DNA of 56,675 nucleotides from Tabrizicola caldifontis (GTDB taxonomy: Bacteria > Pseudomonadota > Alphaproteobacteria > Rhodobacterales > Rhodobacteraceae), in contig NZ_SIJH01000018.1 in NCBI RefSeq assembly GCF_004762095.1, positions 1 to 56,675 of the forward strand. Direction: 5' to 3'. The notes under the pieces are model-generated. The model did not search any database and was not told the origin of the DNA. It saw only the letters and a program-made list of their open reading frames with translations. This document shows, one piece after another, positions 44,522 through 53,303 of this stretch. Each line of letters begins with the position of its first letter. The stretch's first letter is position 1. The position numbers and the translations under genes are program-made.

Positions 44522-45580
44522 GGCTTCGACCAGAAGGGCCGAGCCGATTCCACCCGCAGCGGCGATGGCGGCAAGCCCCCTGCCCCGCCGCAAGTCGTGG
44601 AACAGCCGCACCGCCAGAATCGCGCCCGAGGCACCTACGGGGTGGCCTCGGGCAAGCCCGCCGCCGCCCGGATTGACGATGGCCGGGTCCAGCCCCGCCC
44701 CGTCAACCACCGCAAGCGCCTGCACCGCGTAGGCCTCCATCACCTCGGCCATCGCAAGCGGCTCGTCCGCCCAGACAGCCCGGATCGCCGCAAGCGGGGC
44801 CAGGCCGGGCTCCATAGGGTCAGCCCCGACCGTGGCGCCGGCCAGAATCGCCAGCCCGCGCCCCTCGGCTATCCCTTCGCTGACCACCAGACAAACCGCC
44901 GCAGCATCCGCCGCCACTGCCGCCGTGGCCGCCGTGATGCTGCCGCGAACCACCGGTGCCCGAGCCAGCAGCCGAGGCGTAAGCGCACGCGGAAACGCGT
45001 CGCGGGCCACACCGCCGACAGGCACGATCTCGGCAGACCGGTCGGATCCAAGCGCCTTGGCGTGGCTGTCTGCGGCCCAGGCCTCTTGCCTTGCACGATT
45101 GATCCCCAGCCGCAGCGCCAGCGCCTCTGCCGCCTCGGCCATTCCGGGGTTTCGGTCCGGCCAGGGGGTGAAGGGGGCCTCGTCATAGGGAAGCGGCGGT
45201 CCTCCATCAGGATCGGTGGCAAACCGAAGCGGCCGGCGGGAATAGCTTTCGACCCCTCCAGCCAGAACCACCTGCGCGGCGCCACTGTCCACCAGCGCAC
45301 GCGCCAGCAGGATCGCATCCAGCCCGCCCGCACATTGACGGTCGATGCTGAGACCCGCCACTTGATCCAGCCCCGAAGCCAGTGCCACCCGCCGCGCGGG
45401 ATTGCCGCCCGCACCCAGGGCGTTGGACAGGACAAGCTCATCCACCTGCGCTGCGGCGATGCCGGCATCGGCCAGAACCGCCTGCACCACGGGGGTTGCC
45501 AGGGCCTCGATCCCGAGGCGGGCGAAGGCTCCGCCCCGGGGAACCACCGCCGTCCGCCGTGCGGCGATCAGGCGGGCCAA
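44510..45580 (-). CDS. Thiolase-family protein, YhfS-like, altered active site
   Basis: A 356-residue thiolase-fold protein. The nucleophilic cysteine is kept as Cys83 in RQCAGGLDAI and the histidine as His313 in GHPVGASGA. The second catalytic cysteine, normally in a C-x-G-G-G loop near the C-terminus, is replaced: the loop reads GLAAIAAAGGIGSALL, with Ala340 at that place. The protein may be a synthase or binding protein rather than a regular acetyl-CoA acetyltransferase. The start chosen is a TTG at 45580, overlapping the ligase stop by 13 bases; a later GTG is possible. The pair with the ligase beside bioY recalls YhfS/YhfT of the Bacillus biotin regulon. Confidence 0.78.
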   Translation of the reverse strand: MARLIAARRTAVVPRGGAFARLGIEALATPVVQAVLADAGIAAAQVDELVLSNALGAGGNPARRVALASGLDQVAGLSIDRQCAGGLDAILLARALVDSGAAQVVLAGGVESYSRRPLRFATDPDGGPPLPYDEAPFTPWPDRNPGMAEAAEALALRLGINRARQEAWAADSHAKALGSDRSAEIVPVGGVARDAFPRALTPRLLARAPVVRGSITAATAAVAADAAAVCLVVSEGIAEGRGLAILAGATVGADPMEPGLAPLAAIRAVWADEPLAMAEVMEAYAVQALAVVDGAGLDPAIVNPGGGGLARGHPVGASGAILAVRLFHDLRRGRGLAAIAAAGGIGSALLVEASGA

Positions 45581-46722
45581 GGCAAAAGCGCCTCCAGCGC
45601 GCGAAGATCCGTCTTGCCGGAAGGCAAGGCGGGCCAATCCTGGATCCAGACCAGCTTTTTGGGCGCCCTTGTTGCCCCAAGCTGCCCGCGCAGACTGGCC
45701 AGGACCGCTGGCTCGGTCGATGAGTCGCCCTGCACGAAGGCGACAAGCGAATGCCCGCGCCGGGTGTCGGCCATCGGCAGCACGGCAGCACGGCGGATGC
45801 CTGGCATGGCTTCGATCAGTGCCTCGATCTCTTCGGGAAAGACATTCTGATCGGCCACGGTAACCATCCGCCCGGCCCGGCCATGCAGATAGAGGAAGCC
45901 GTCTTCCATCCGCGCGATCTCGCCCACCGACAGCCAACCGTCACGCCAGCGCGCACCGCCGGGGCTGCCAGCGTAATCCATGAACAGGTAGGGGCTTTTC
46001 ACCCATAGCTCACCCGCCGCATCCAAGGTCAGCGCCACGCCCGGATAGGGTCGGCCGACCGAACCCGCTGGCGTCGCCGAATCGGACAAGGTGATGAAGC
46101 TGGTTTCCGCCGCGCCATAGAATTCGCAGATCGCTGCTGCCGGCGCCAAGGCCTGAAACCGCCCGCGCAAGGCCGGGTCAAGCTTCGATCCCCCGACAAG
46201 AACCCGTTGCAGATCAGGCAATGTTTCCTGCCCCTCGGACAACATGCGCAGTTGCGCCGGCGTGGCGTAAAGATGAGAAATCCTTTGCTGTTTCAAATAC
46301 CTGCCTTGCCGATCCGGGCGCAGCGTGTCCAGCAGGTGAACTGCAGCTCCCAGGTGCAGCCCTTCGATCGCGCCATAAAGCGACAGCGAATGCACCAGGC
46401 GGCCCAAGACCGCCACCCGCGCGCCCGGGCCGATGCCCAAGCCCGCGTTGACCTTGAAACTTGCGATCCACGATCCTTGCGTCCGCCGGATGCGCCGGGG
46501 CGTCCCGGTCGAACCCGAGGTGAGCGTCTCGAAGGTGGGAACCCGGCCCTCCTCTGGCGGCGGCTGATCCGGTGCTCCGACCCGGAAGGCTGGCAATCCG
46601 ATGACTTGCGCCAGGCCCTCTGCAGTGGCATCAGCTACCGGACCCTGCGGTACTGCCCGGCCGACCTCTTGCCCGGCAGCAGACAGCCGCGCCTTCGGAT
46701 GCCATTGGAACCGGTCAGTCAT
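45568..46722 (-). CDS. AMP-forming acyl-CoA ligase, short YhfT-like
   Basis: A 384-residue adenylate-forming enzyme. The ATP-binding A3 loop is TSGSTGTP (68-75), A5 is FYGAAETSF, the later hinge is [27 protein letters not shown], and the catalytic lysine Lys370 is in [10 protein letters not shown]. Only about 65 residues precede A3, compared with about 150 in full ligases, so most of the N-terminal subdomain is missing. The acyl substrate is unknown. Its ATG overlaps the aroQ stop (ATGA), and its end overlaps the thiolase start, so the order aroQ-ligase-thiolase forms one operon, convergent with bioMNY. Confidence 0.8.
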   Translation of the reverse strand: MTDRFQWHPKARLSAAGQEVGRAVPQGPVADATAEGLAQVIGLPAFRVGAPDQPPPEEGRVPTFETLTSGSTGTPRRIRRTQGSWIASFKVNAGLGIGPGARVAVLGRLVHSLSLYGAIEGLHLGAAVHLLDTLRPDRQGRYLKQQRISHLYATPAQLRMLSEGQETLPDLQRVLVGGSKLDPALRGRFQALAPAAAICEFYGAAETSFITLSDSATPAGSVGRPYPGVALTLDAAGELWVKSPYLFMDYAGSPGGARWRDGWLSVGEIARMEDGFLYLHGRAGRMVTVADQNVFPEEIEALIEAMPGIRRAAVLPMADTRRGHSLVAFVQGDSSTEPAVLASLRGQLGATRAPKKLVWIQDWPALPSGKTDLRALEALLPWPA

Positions 46723-47159
46723 CCGGCCAGAAGCGACGCCATCCGGCGGACAGCCAACAGGTAGCCCTCTGTGCCGAAGCCTGCGATCACCCCGTCGGCG
46801 CGCAGACTGACATAGGAATGGTGTCGGAATGGCTCGCGCTTGTGAATGTTCGAAATGTGCACTTCCAGCACCGGCCCCTCGAAGGCGTTCAGCGCGTCCA
46901 GAATGGCAATCGACGTATGCGAATAAGCCCCTGGATTCAGAATGATGCCCGCCGATGTGCCGCGGCATCCCTGGATCCAGTCAACCAGCTGCCCCTCGTG
47001 GTTCGATTGCAGGGCACGCAGGGAAAGTCCAAGTTCCTCGGCCAGATCGGCTGCCTTGGAGGCGACATCATCCAGTGTCTCGCGCCCGTATATCTCGGGC
47101 TGGCGCAGGCCCAGAAGATTCAGGTTCGGGCCGTTCAGAAGGGTCACAAGCTTGGGCAT
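46719..47159 (-). CDS. aroQ: 3-Dehydroquinate dehydratase, type II
   Basis: A 146-residue type II dehydroquinase, which dehydrates 3-dehydroquinate to 3-dehydroshikimate in the shikimate pathway. It starts [17 protein letters not shown], has the catalytic tyrosine in [11 protein letters not shown] and the base histidine in [33 protein letters not shown] is the other signature. A second possible ATG (at 47168) gives three more residues. It is the first gene of a three-gene minus-strand operon with the ligase and the thiolase. Confidence 0.93.
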   Translation of the reverse strand: MPKLVTLLNGPNLNLLGLRQPEIYGRETLDDVASKAADLAEELGLSLRALQSNHEGQLVDWIQGCRGTSAGIILNPGAYSHTSIAILDALNAFEGPVLEVHISNIHKREPFRHHSYVSLRADGVIAGFGTEGYLLAVRRMASLLAG

Positions 47160-47220
47160 GGGGCGCATCCACGACAGGGTTGGGCGACATTAGCCGATCG
47201 GGACCAAGGGGCAAGCCGGG

Positions 47221-47270
47221 AAAAATGGCGGCTTTCCGGGCACCTGCTGGGGTCAGGTCGGAAAGCCGCC
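47221..47270 (-). terminator. Strong intrinsic terminator after metF
   Basis: Twelve-base perfect arms GGCGGCTTTCCG (47227-47238) and CGGAAAGCCGCC (47259-47270) surround a 20-base loop, and on the minus strand the stem is followed by ATTTTTCCC, a clear T run. A smaller perfect hairpin (GGCCCC-GCA-GGGGCC, 47287-47301) lies between it and the metF stop codon. Confidence 0.85.
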
Positions 47271-47306
47271 CAGGGAGACGACGGTTGGCCCCGCAGGGGC
47301 CGGAAG

Positions 47307-48173
47307 TCAGGCCACCTTCTCCAGCACCACCTCGGGCTTGATGCCCAGGGCGTGGACGACCTCGCGGGTCAGGTGCGGGCGGTTCAGCGTGTAGAAATGC
47401 AGATCCTCCACCCCGCCCTCGATCAGCTTGTCGCAAAGCTGCGTGCACTGGGTCAGCGCCAGCAGCTCCTCGCGCCCGTCGCGGGCGGCGGTGGCAAAGG
47501 CCTCGTCCAGCCTGTGCGGGATCGAGGTGCCGCAGCGCCGGGCAAATTTCTTCGCACCCTCCCACGAGGTGATCGGCAGGATGCCGGGGATGATCGGGGC
47601 CTCGATCCCCGCCTTCACGCATTGATCGCGGAAGCGGAAGAAGGTGTCGGCATCGAAGAAGAACTGGGTGATGGCGCTCGATGCACCCGCGTCGATCTTG
47701 CGCTTCAGCCAGGTCACGTCCGACGTGGCATCGGCGGCATCTGGATGCGGCTCGGGGTAGGCGCCGACGCGGATCTTGAACTTGCCGGTGCGCGCCAGCT
47801 TCTCGACCAGCTCCACCGAATTGGCAAAGCCCAGGGGATGCGGCACGAAGCGCTGCGCCCCCTTCGGCGCATCACCGCGCAGCGCGACGATCTCGGTCAC
47901 GCCCGCCGCCGCATAGGCCTCGGCGATGGCCAGCGTCTCGGTCCGGGTGGCATCGACGCAGGTCAGATGCGCCGCGACCGGCAGGCCATAGTTGCGATGG
48001 ATGGTCGAGACCGCCTCATGCGTCAGCGTCCGCGTCGTGCCGCCCGCGCCATATGTCACCGAGACAAACGAGGGCTGCAATGGCGCCAGCGCCTGCACCG
48101 TTTCCCACAGCCGGAAGGAAGCGTCCAGGGATTGCGGCGGGAAGAATTCGAAGCTGATACGCGGGGTGGGCAT
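47307..48173 (-). CDS. metF: Methylenetetrahydrofolate reductase
   Basis: A 288-residue TIM-barrel flavoprotein which reduces 5,10-methylene-THF to 5-methyl-THF, the methyl donor for methionine synthesis. It starts MPTPRISFEFFPPQ, and has the conserved blocks SVTYGAGG, HLTCV (about 86-90), LRGDAPKG and ITQFFFDADTF. AAGGAG lies upstream of the ATG. A strong terminator follows, so it is monocistronic. Divergent metR starts 86 bases away; a candidate MetR site lies between. Confidence 0.94.
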   Translation of the reverse strand: MPTPRISFEFFPPQSLDASFRLWETVQALAPLQPSFVSVTYGAGGTTRTLTHEAVSTIHRNYGLPVAAHLTCVDATRTETLAIAEAYAAAGVTEIVALRGDAPKGAQRFVPHPLGFANSVELVEKLARTGKFKIRVGAYPEPHPDAADATSDVTWLKRKIDAGASSAITQFFFDADTFFRFRDQCVKAGIEAPIIPGILPITSWEGAKKFARRCGTSIPHRLDEAFATAARDGREELLALTQCTQLCDKLIEGGVEDLHFYTLNRPHLTREVVHALGIKPEVVLEKVA

Positions 48174-48215
48174 GACGGTCTCCTTCGATGCCCCCTTGTC
48201 GCAGATCGACAAGCC

Positions 48216-48228
48216 TGAGACAAATTCA
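48216..48228. promoter_or_regulatory. MetR-box-like site between metF and metR
   Basis: TGAGACAAATTCA matches the MetR box TGAA-N5-TTCA with one mismatch (TGAG). It sits in the 85-base interval between metF and metR, 43 bases from the metF start and 31 from the metR start. A further partial TGAGGTTCA follows nearby. Confidence 0.45.
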
Positions 48229-48258
48229 TAGTTCTCACGATCTTCATGAGGTTCATTC

Positions 48259-49167
48259 ATGTATATCGAGCTGCGCCACCTGCGCACGATCCGGGCGATC
48301 CAGCAGGCCGGGGGCCTCGCACGGGCCGCCGACATGCTGAACATGACGCAGTCGGCGCTGTCGCATCAGGTCAAGGGGCTGGAGGACCAGGCGGGGATGG
48401 AGCTCTTCGTGCGCCGCTCGAAACCCATGCGGCTGTCGGCGGCGGGCCTGCGGATGCTGCGGGCGGCCGAACGCATCCTGCCCGAGATCGACGCGCTGGA
48501 AGAGGAATTCCGCGCGCTCCGCGCCGGGCGAACGGGCCGCCTGCACATCTCCATCGAATGCCACGCCTGTTTCGACTGGCTGTTCCCGGTCCTCGAACTC
48601 TTCCGCCACGCCTGGCCCGAGATCGACGTGGACATCCGTGCCGGCCTCGCCTTCGAGGCCCTGCCCGCGCTGCACCGCGAGGATGTGGACCTCGTCATCT
48701 CCTCCGACCGCGAACCGCCGCCGGGAATCGTGTTCAACCCCCTGTTCGACTACCACCCGACCTTCGTCGCCTCGTCGCAGAATCCGCTGGCGCAAAAGGC
48801 CTTCATCACGGCAGAGGACTTCCGCGACCAGGTGCTGATCACCTACCCGGTCAGCCGCGACAAGCTGGATGTCTTTACGGAATTGCTGACGCCCGCAAAG
48901 GTGGAGCCGCGGGCACAGCGAACCGCCGAACTGACGGCCGTGATCCTGATGCTGGTGGGATCAAACCGTGGGGTGGCGGTGCTGCCCGACTGGGTGATGC
49001 GCGAGGTCAGGACCAATGCCGACTACATCACCCGCCCCCTCGGGCCCGACCCGGTGACCAAACGCATGTATGCCGCCACGCGCGAGGAGGACGCCGGCAA
49101 ACCCTACATCGCGCATTTCCTGCGGCTGGCACGGTCGGAGCCGGTGAAATTGCAAAGAAGCACCTAG
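48259..49167 (+). CDS. metR: LysR-family regulator MetR
   Basis: A 302-residue LysR-type regulator. The N-terminal winged HTH (about 1-60) includes RTIRAIQQAGGLARAADMLNMTQSALSHQVKGLE and a substrate-binding domain follows, with SIECHACFDWLFPVLELFR near residue 100 (a MetR-like block). MetR uses homocysteine to regulate methionine genes. Its divergent position to metF fits that role, but the substrate is inferred. The ATG overlaps no other gene, and a gene-free region follows. Confidence 0.88.
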   Translation: MYIELRHLRTIRAIQQAGGLARAADMLNMTQSALSHQVKGLEDQAGMELFVRRSKPMRLSAAGLRMLRAAERILPEIDALEEEFRALRAGRTGRLHISIECHACFDWLFPVLELFRHAWPEIDVDIRAGLAFEALPALHREDVDLVISSDREPPPGIVFNPLFDYHPTFVASSQNPLAQKAFITAEDFRDQVLITYPVSRDKLDVFTELLTPAKVEPRAQRTAELTAVILMLVGSNRGVAVLPDWVMREVRTNADYITRPLGPDPVTKRMYAATREEDAGKPYIAHFLRLARSEPVKLQRST

Positions 49168-49660
49168 CCTCCGCGCCTTGCCAGAGCGATCAGAGTCGGT
49201 ACTGCACGCTTCACATCACATCGGGCCGCAGGACCATCGGCCTGCGAACCATGCGCGTCAATCGGCCAGTAGCCCGTTCCGCAGTGGCAGGCCGAGAAGC
49301 GCACTGCCTATCTGTGCGCCAGCTGGCGCTCGCGGTGTCATCCGGCAGGACAGAAGAACAACGAGGTGCGTTCGCGGGTGACGGAAAGGCCCTTGCGGGT
49401 CCTGCGGTGGCCAAGTTTGCAGGTGACGGCAAGCGGCGGGCTATGGTCACCATTACCCGGACCGGCCTTGGCGCGGCAGCCCCGGCCGCTGCCGGCCGCT
49501 TGTCCTCCTTCTGCGGTTGTTTGCCCATTGGGCGCGGCGACCGCTTGCCGGGCGGAAAGACCGCAGCACGCAAGTTGATCGCCGGACCTCAGGTTTTCCT
49601 TTGACTTGTCAAAGTCAGCTGGAATCCTTGAGCCGTTGTTCGAGTCATTCGGAGGTCGTC
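49168..49660. other. Long intergenic region between metR and the L,D-transpeptidase gene
   Basis: About 490 bases without a recognised gene. The open frames present on either strand have no family features. Only one ordered element is visible, the palindrome at 49599-49614, listed separately. There is no clear terminator after metR. Possible contents include a small RNA or a long leader of the downstream gene. Confidence 0.45.
49599..49614. promoter_or_regulatory. Perfect palindrome upstream of the L,D-transpeptidase gene
   Basis: CTTTGACTTGTCAAAG has 7-base perfect arms with a two-base centre. It is 47 bases upstream of the start codon and contains TTGACT, a possible -35 hexamer. It may be the operator of an unknown regulator. 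Confidence 0.35.
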
Positions 49661-50083
49661 ATGGTGCGCTTTTTTGTTGCGCTTCTGCTTGCCCTGACCC
49701 TGTTGCCCGGCGTGGCCCTTGCAGACAGAATTTTGGCACGGGTCTCGATTTCAACCCAGACGATGAAGGTATACCACGAAGGCAGGCACATCTACACTTG
49801 GCCGGTCTCGACCGCACGGCCGGGGAAGGTTACCCCAACCGGGGTCTATGCGCCGGAATTCCTGTCGCGCAACCACAGATCAAGCCGCTACAACAATGCG
49901 CCGATGCCTTTTGCAATCTTCTACGACGGCCATTACGCGATTCACGGTACCGATCAGATCAGGCGTCTGGGCCGCCCCGCTTCGGCCGGCTGCGTGCGGT
50001 TGCATCCCGGCAATGCGAAGATCCTGTTCGACATGGTGAAGTGGGAAGGCCTTGAGAACATGAAGGTCATGATTGCGCAGTAG
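49661..50083 (+). CDS. L,D-transpeptidase (YkuD family), secreted
   Basis: A 140-residue minimal YkuD enzyme with a signal peptide (cleavage after VALA, about residue 21). The catalytic motif is HGTDQIRRLGRPASAGCVRL with His95 and nucleophile Cys111. Such enzymes make 3-3 cross-links in peptidoglycan or attach lipoproteins to it. There is no LysM or other domain, so it is the bare catalytic unit. Start fixed by GGAGG six bases upstream of ATG. Confidence 0.9.
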   Translation: MVRFFVALLLALTLLPGVALADRILARVSISTQTMKVYHEGRHIYTWPVSTARPGKVTPTGVYAPEFLSRNHRSSRYNNAPMPFAIFYDGHYAIHGTDQIRRLGRPASAGCVRLHPGNAKILFDMVKWEGLENMKVMIAQ

Positions 50084-50165
50084 TTCGGCCCTTGCTGTCC
50101 AGCCCTCTTCCGTTCAGACCGCCGACCGTCTATAGGGCCGGGTCTGACAGCTGCGGGAGCGATGG

Positions 50166-50951
50166 ATGCAGGGCTCGGCCAACCTAAACCTGATGATCAA
50201 GGCCGCGCGGAAGGCGGGACGGAGCCTCGTGAAGGATTTCCGCGAGGTGGAGAATCTGCAGGTCTCGACCAAGGGGCCGGGCGATTTCGTCAGCCGGGCG
50301 GACCGCGAGGCCGAGCGACTGATCAAGGAAGAACTGCTGGGCGCGCGCCCGACCTATGGCTGGCTGGGCGAAGAAACCGGGGCCGCCGCAGGGGCCGACC
50401 CAACGCGGCGCTGGATCGTTGACCCGTTGGACGGGACGACGAACTTCCTGCACGGGATGCCGCACTGGGCCGTGTCGATCGCACTGGAACACAAGGGCGA
50501 GATCGTTTCCGCCGTCGTCTACGACCCGGCGAAGGACGAGATGTTCTGGGCTGAAAAGGGTGCAGGCTGCTGGCTGAACGACAATCGCCGTCTGCGTGTC
50601 TCGGGGCGGCGGGCGATGCATGAGGCGGTCTTTGCGACCGGCGTGCCATTTGGCGCAAAATCCACCCTGCCTGCAATGCTGAGGGATCTCGGGCGGCTGA
50701 TGCCCGCCTGCGCCGGTGTGCGGCGCTGGGGGGCAGCGTCGCTGGACATGGCCTATGTGGCTGCGGGCCGCTTCGACGGCTACTGGGAGCGCGAACTGTC
50801 CGCCTGGGACGTTGCGGCAGGCATCCTTCTGGTCAAGGAAGCCGGTGGCATGGTGCAGGGCCTGCGCGAAGGTACCGATCCTCTGGACGGTGCGCTGATT
50901 GCGGCGAATGACGGGCTGTTCGACACCTTTGCCGCAACCCTGCGGGGCTGA
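50166..50951 (+). CDS. suhB: Inositol monophosphatase family protein (SuhB-like)
   Basis: A 261-residue metal-dependent phosphatase. The motifs are the metal-site GEE (68-70), DPLDGTTNF (86-94) and, later, SAWDVAAGILLVKEAGG. Substrate could be inositol-1-phosphate, a sugar phosphate or 3'-phosphoadenosine; SuhB also acts as an rRNA transcription factor in E. coli. A purine-rich GCGGGAGCG lies before the ATG. It converges on the DUF2948 gene with a gap of three bases. Confidence 0.85.
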   Translation: MQGSANLNLMIKAARKAGRSLVKDFREVENLQVSTKGPGDFVSRADREAERLIKEELLGARPTYGWLGEETGAAAGADPTRRWIVDPLDGTTNFLHGMPHWAVSIALEHKGEIVSAVVYDPAKDEMFWAEKGAGCWLNDNRRLRVSGRRAMHEAVFATGVPFGAKSTLPAMLRDLGRLMPACAGVRRWGAASLDMAYVAAGRFDGYWERELSAWDVAAGILLVKEAGGMVQGLREGTDPLDGALIAANDGLFDTFAATLRG

Positions 50952-50954
50952 CCG

Positions 50955-51434
50955 TCACCCCCTGTCGTGCGAGGGCGCCTTTCCCGAAGGCGCACGATAG
51001 GGGCGGGTCACATCGTCCAGCCGTACTTCCAGCGCCTCGACATCCAGGGCTATGGCGCCATCCCCGGCAAGCGTCAGTGTCACCCGACCCGAACCATCTT
51101 CGGCCGGAGTGAACTCCATGGACAAAAGCGACAGTACAAGATCCTTATCGCTGCGATCAAAGCCAAGGCTTTGCACTTTTCGGACATCCTCGATCACAAG
51201 GAGCGAGCGCACCCGTTCATAGGCGCGGCCCACGCGTTCAGCCTGGTCACGGTCTTCCCAGCGGAAACGGTTCACCAGCAGCGCGAAGCGGTGGCGCTTT
51301 GCGTCATATTTCAGTTCCGTCACCGGCAGAACCGCGTCCTGGATCAGGGCCGAGATCACCTTCAGATCCTCGGCATCCTGTGCCACCAGCCGCAGCGGCG
51401 CTTCGCCGCCATCCTCGAACTTCGCGTCGGTCAT
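50955..51434 (-). CDS. DUF2948 family protein
   Basis: A 159-residue protein of the DUF2948 family, recognised by [31 protein letters not shown] and the later [25 protein letters not shown]. Function unknown; soluble. Its start overlaps the murA stop by four bases, so it is translated with murA. The repeated association of DUF2948 with murA in alphaproteobacteria, if it holds, suggests a cell-wall link, but the sequence gives no catalytic hint. Confidence 0.8.
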   Translation of the reverse strand: MTDAKFEDGGEAPLRLVAQDAEDLKVISALIQDAVLPVTELKYDAKRHRFALLVNRFRWEDRDQAERVGRAYERVRSLLVIEDVRKVQSLGFDRSDKDLVLSLLSMEFTPAEDGSGRVTLTLAGDGAIALDVEALEVRLDDVTRPYRAPSGKAPSHDRG

Positions 51435-52699
51435 GCCTGGATACGTTCGATATGCGCGCCACAGGCGCGGAGTTTCTCTTCCACCCGTTCGTAACCGCGA
51501 TCCAGGTGATAGACACGGCTGACCACGGTTTCGCCCTCGGCCGCAAGTCCCGCAAGAATCAGTGACACGCTGGCGCGCAGATCAGTCGCCATGACCGGGG
51601 CGCCGCGCAGCCTTTCGACGCCGGTCACGGTGGCAGTACCGCCGTGAACATCGATCCGCGCGCCCATCCGCATCAGTTCAGGCGCATGCATGAAGCGGTT
51701 CTCGAAGATCCTCTCCTCCAGAACCGACACGCCCTCGGCAGTGCAGAGAAGCGCCATCATCTGCGCCTGCAAGTCGGTCGGGAAGCCGGGGAAGGGCTCG
51801 GTCGTCACGTTTACAGCCCGGACACGGCCGTTCTTGCGAGCAACTTTCAGGCCCCGGTTGGTCTGAGTGACCGAAACGCCCGCCGCCTCCAGCCGTTCGG
51901 CGAAGGCTTCCACCAGATCGAGCGTACCGCCGATGCATTCTACCTCGCCACCACAGATCGCCGGCACCAGCATGTAGGTACCCAGTTCGATACGGTCGGT
52001 CACCACCTGGTGCGTTGCCCCGCCAAGACGGTCGGCGCCCTCGATCGTGATGGTCGAGGTACCCTCGCCGTCGATCTTCGCCCCCATCTTCTTCAGGCAG
52101 CGGGCAAGGTCAACGATCTCGGGCTCGCGCGCTGCGTTCTTCAGGACGGTCGTCCCTCTGGCGAGGGTCGCCGCCATCAGCGCGTTTTCCGTGGCGCCGA
52201 CCGAGACGAAGGGGAACTCCACCACCGCGCCCTTGAGCCGCCCGCCGGGGGCCTTGGCATGGACATAGCCGTCGCGCAGGTCGAGCTCTGCCCCCATCGC
52301 CTCAAGCGCCTTGAGATGCAGATCGACCGGCCGCGCGCCGATGGCGCACCCGCCGGGCAGCGACACGACCGCGTGGCCATAGCGCGCCAGCATCGGCCCC
52401 AGCACCAGGATCGAGGCCCGCATCTTGCGCACGATGTCGTAGTCGGCCTTGTGGCTGGTGATCGAATGGCTGGACAAGGCCAGCACCAGCCCATCCTGAA
52501 GGCTGGCGACCTCGGCCCCCAGCGATTGCAGCAGCTGGGTCATCGTGCGGATATCCGAAAGCCGCGGGGCGTTGGTCAGCGTCAGCGGCTCATCCGACAG
52601 AAGCGTGGCAGGCATCAACGTGAGGCAGGCATTTTTCGCCCCCGCGATCGGGATCGCCCCCGAAAGGGCCCCGTTGCCGCGCACCAGAATCGAATCCAT
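51431..52699 (-). CDS. murA: UDP-N-acetylglucosamine 1-carboxyvinyltransferase
   Basis: A 422-residue enolpyruvyl transferase, the first committed step of peptidoglycan synthesis. It starts [24 protein letters not shown]; the N-terminal Lys22-Asn23 pair (AKNACL) binds substrate. The fosfomycin-target cysteine is Cys118 in [11 protein letters not shown], so the protein should be sensitive. Length is standard. It is followed by DUF2948 and preceded by a small hypothetical gene, both in the same direction. Confidence 0.96.
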   Translation of the reverse strand: MDSILVRGNGALSGAIPIAGAKNACLTLMPATLLSDEPLTLTNAPRLSDIRTMTQLLQSLGAEVASLQDGLVLALSSHSITSHKADYDIVRKMRASILVLGPMLARYGHAVVSLPGGCAIGARPVDLHLKALEAMGAELDLRDGYVHAKAPGGRLKGAVVEFPFVSVGATENALMAATLARGTTVLKNAAREPEIVDLARCLKKMGAKIDGEGTSTITIEGADRLGGATHQVVTDRIELGTYMLVPAICGGEVECIGGTLDLVEAFAERLEAAGVSVTQTNRGLKVARKNGRVRAVNVTTEPFPGFPTDLQAQMMALLCTAEGVSVLEERIFENRFMHAPELMRMGARIDVHGGTATVTGVERLRGAPVMATDLRASVSLILAGLAAEGETVVSRVYHLDRGYERVEEKLRACGAHIERIQA

Positions 52700-52704
52700 C
52701 CGCC

Positions 52705-52875
52705 CTATTCCCCTTCGCTTTTGCCCGGCCGTTCCTCGGCGTTGCGGGCCTTTGCCTGTGCCTTCCGGCGCGCCATGTTGGCCTTCAGCGCCGCCTTGAG
52801 CCGATCGTCGCGGCTTTCAGGGCGTCTGGGCTTCCGGGACTTTTCCCCAGGCGAGGTGTCCAAAGGGCTGCGCAT
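52705..52875 (-). CDS. Small basic hypothetical protein upstream of murA
   Basis: A 56-residue protein with a basic, charged composition: [37 protein letters not shown]. It appears helical and may bind nucleic acid or protein. The start at [12 protein letters not shown] avoids overlap with the tRNA-Thr gene, into which a longer frame would run. It ends five bases before the murA start, so the two should be co-transcribed. Not recognised beyond that; similar small proteins occur in this position in Rhodobacteraceae. Confidence 0.6.
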   Translation of the reverse strand: MRSPLDTSPGEKSRKPRRPESRDDRLKAALKANMARRKAQAKARNAEERPGKSEGE

Positions 52876-52986
52876 GGCCAAGGCTTCTACCCCAAGGGCG
52901 CGGATGGGTCCAGAGAGGGTAGGAATTCCCGTGCATACCCCCTTGCACCTCAGTGCGAATGCGTCTATTCCGCCGCCACCAACGGC

Positions 52987-53061
<75 letters not shown>

Positions 53062-53303
53062 TTCATCTCCCCACTTGCAAGTATGGCCCTATGGCCCTGG
53101 CTAGTAAGCGGCTTTCGTGATTGACCTCGAGGGACATCGGATCGAGGCAGTTTCCGAAGGTGCCTGACTACAGGAAACCCTGCGTTTCTAGCCACCATGC
53201 TTGGGGGCGCTTCACTCGCCTTCACCCTCGACCTTGGTGCCCCAACCCGTTGCGACCCTGCCGCAGTCCGGGCCGATCCGCGATCCCGGGAACTGCGGTG
53301 TGG

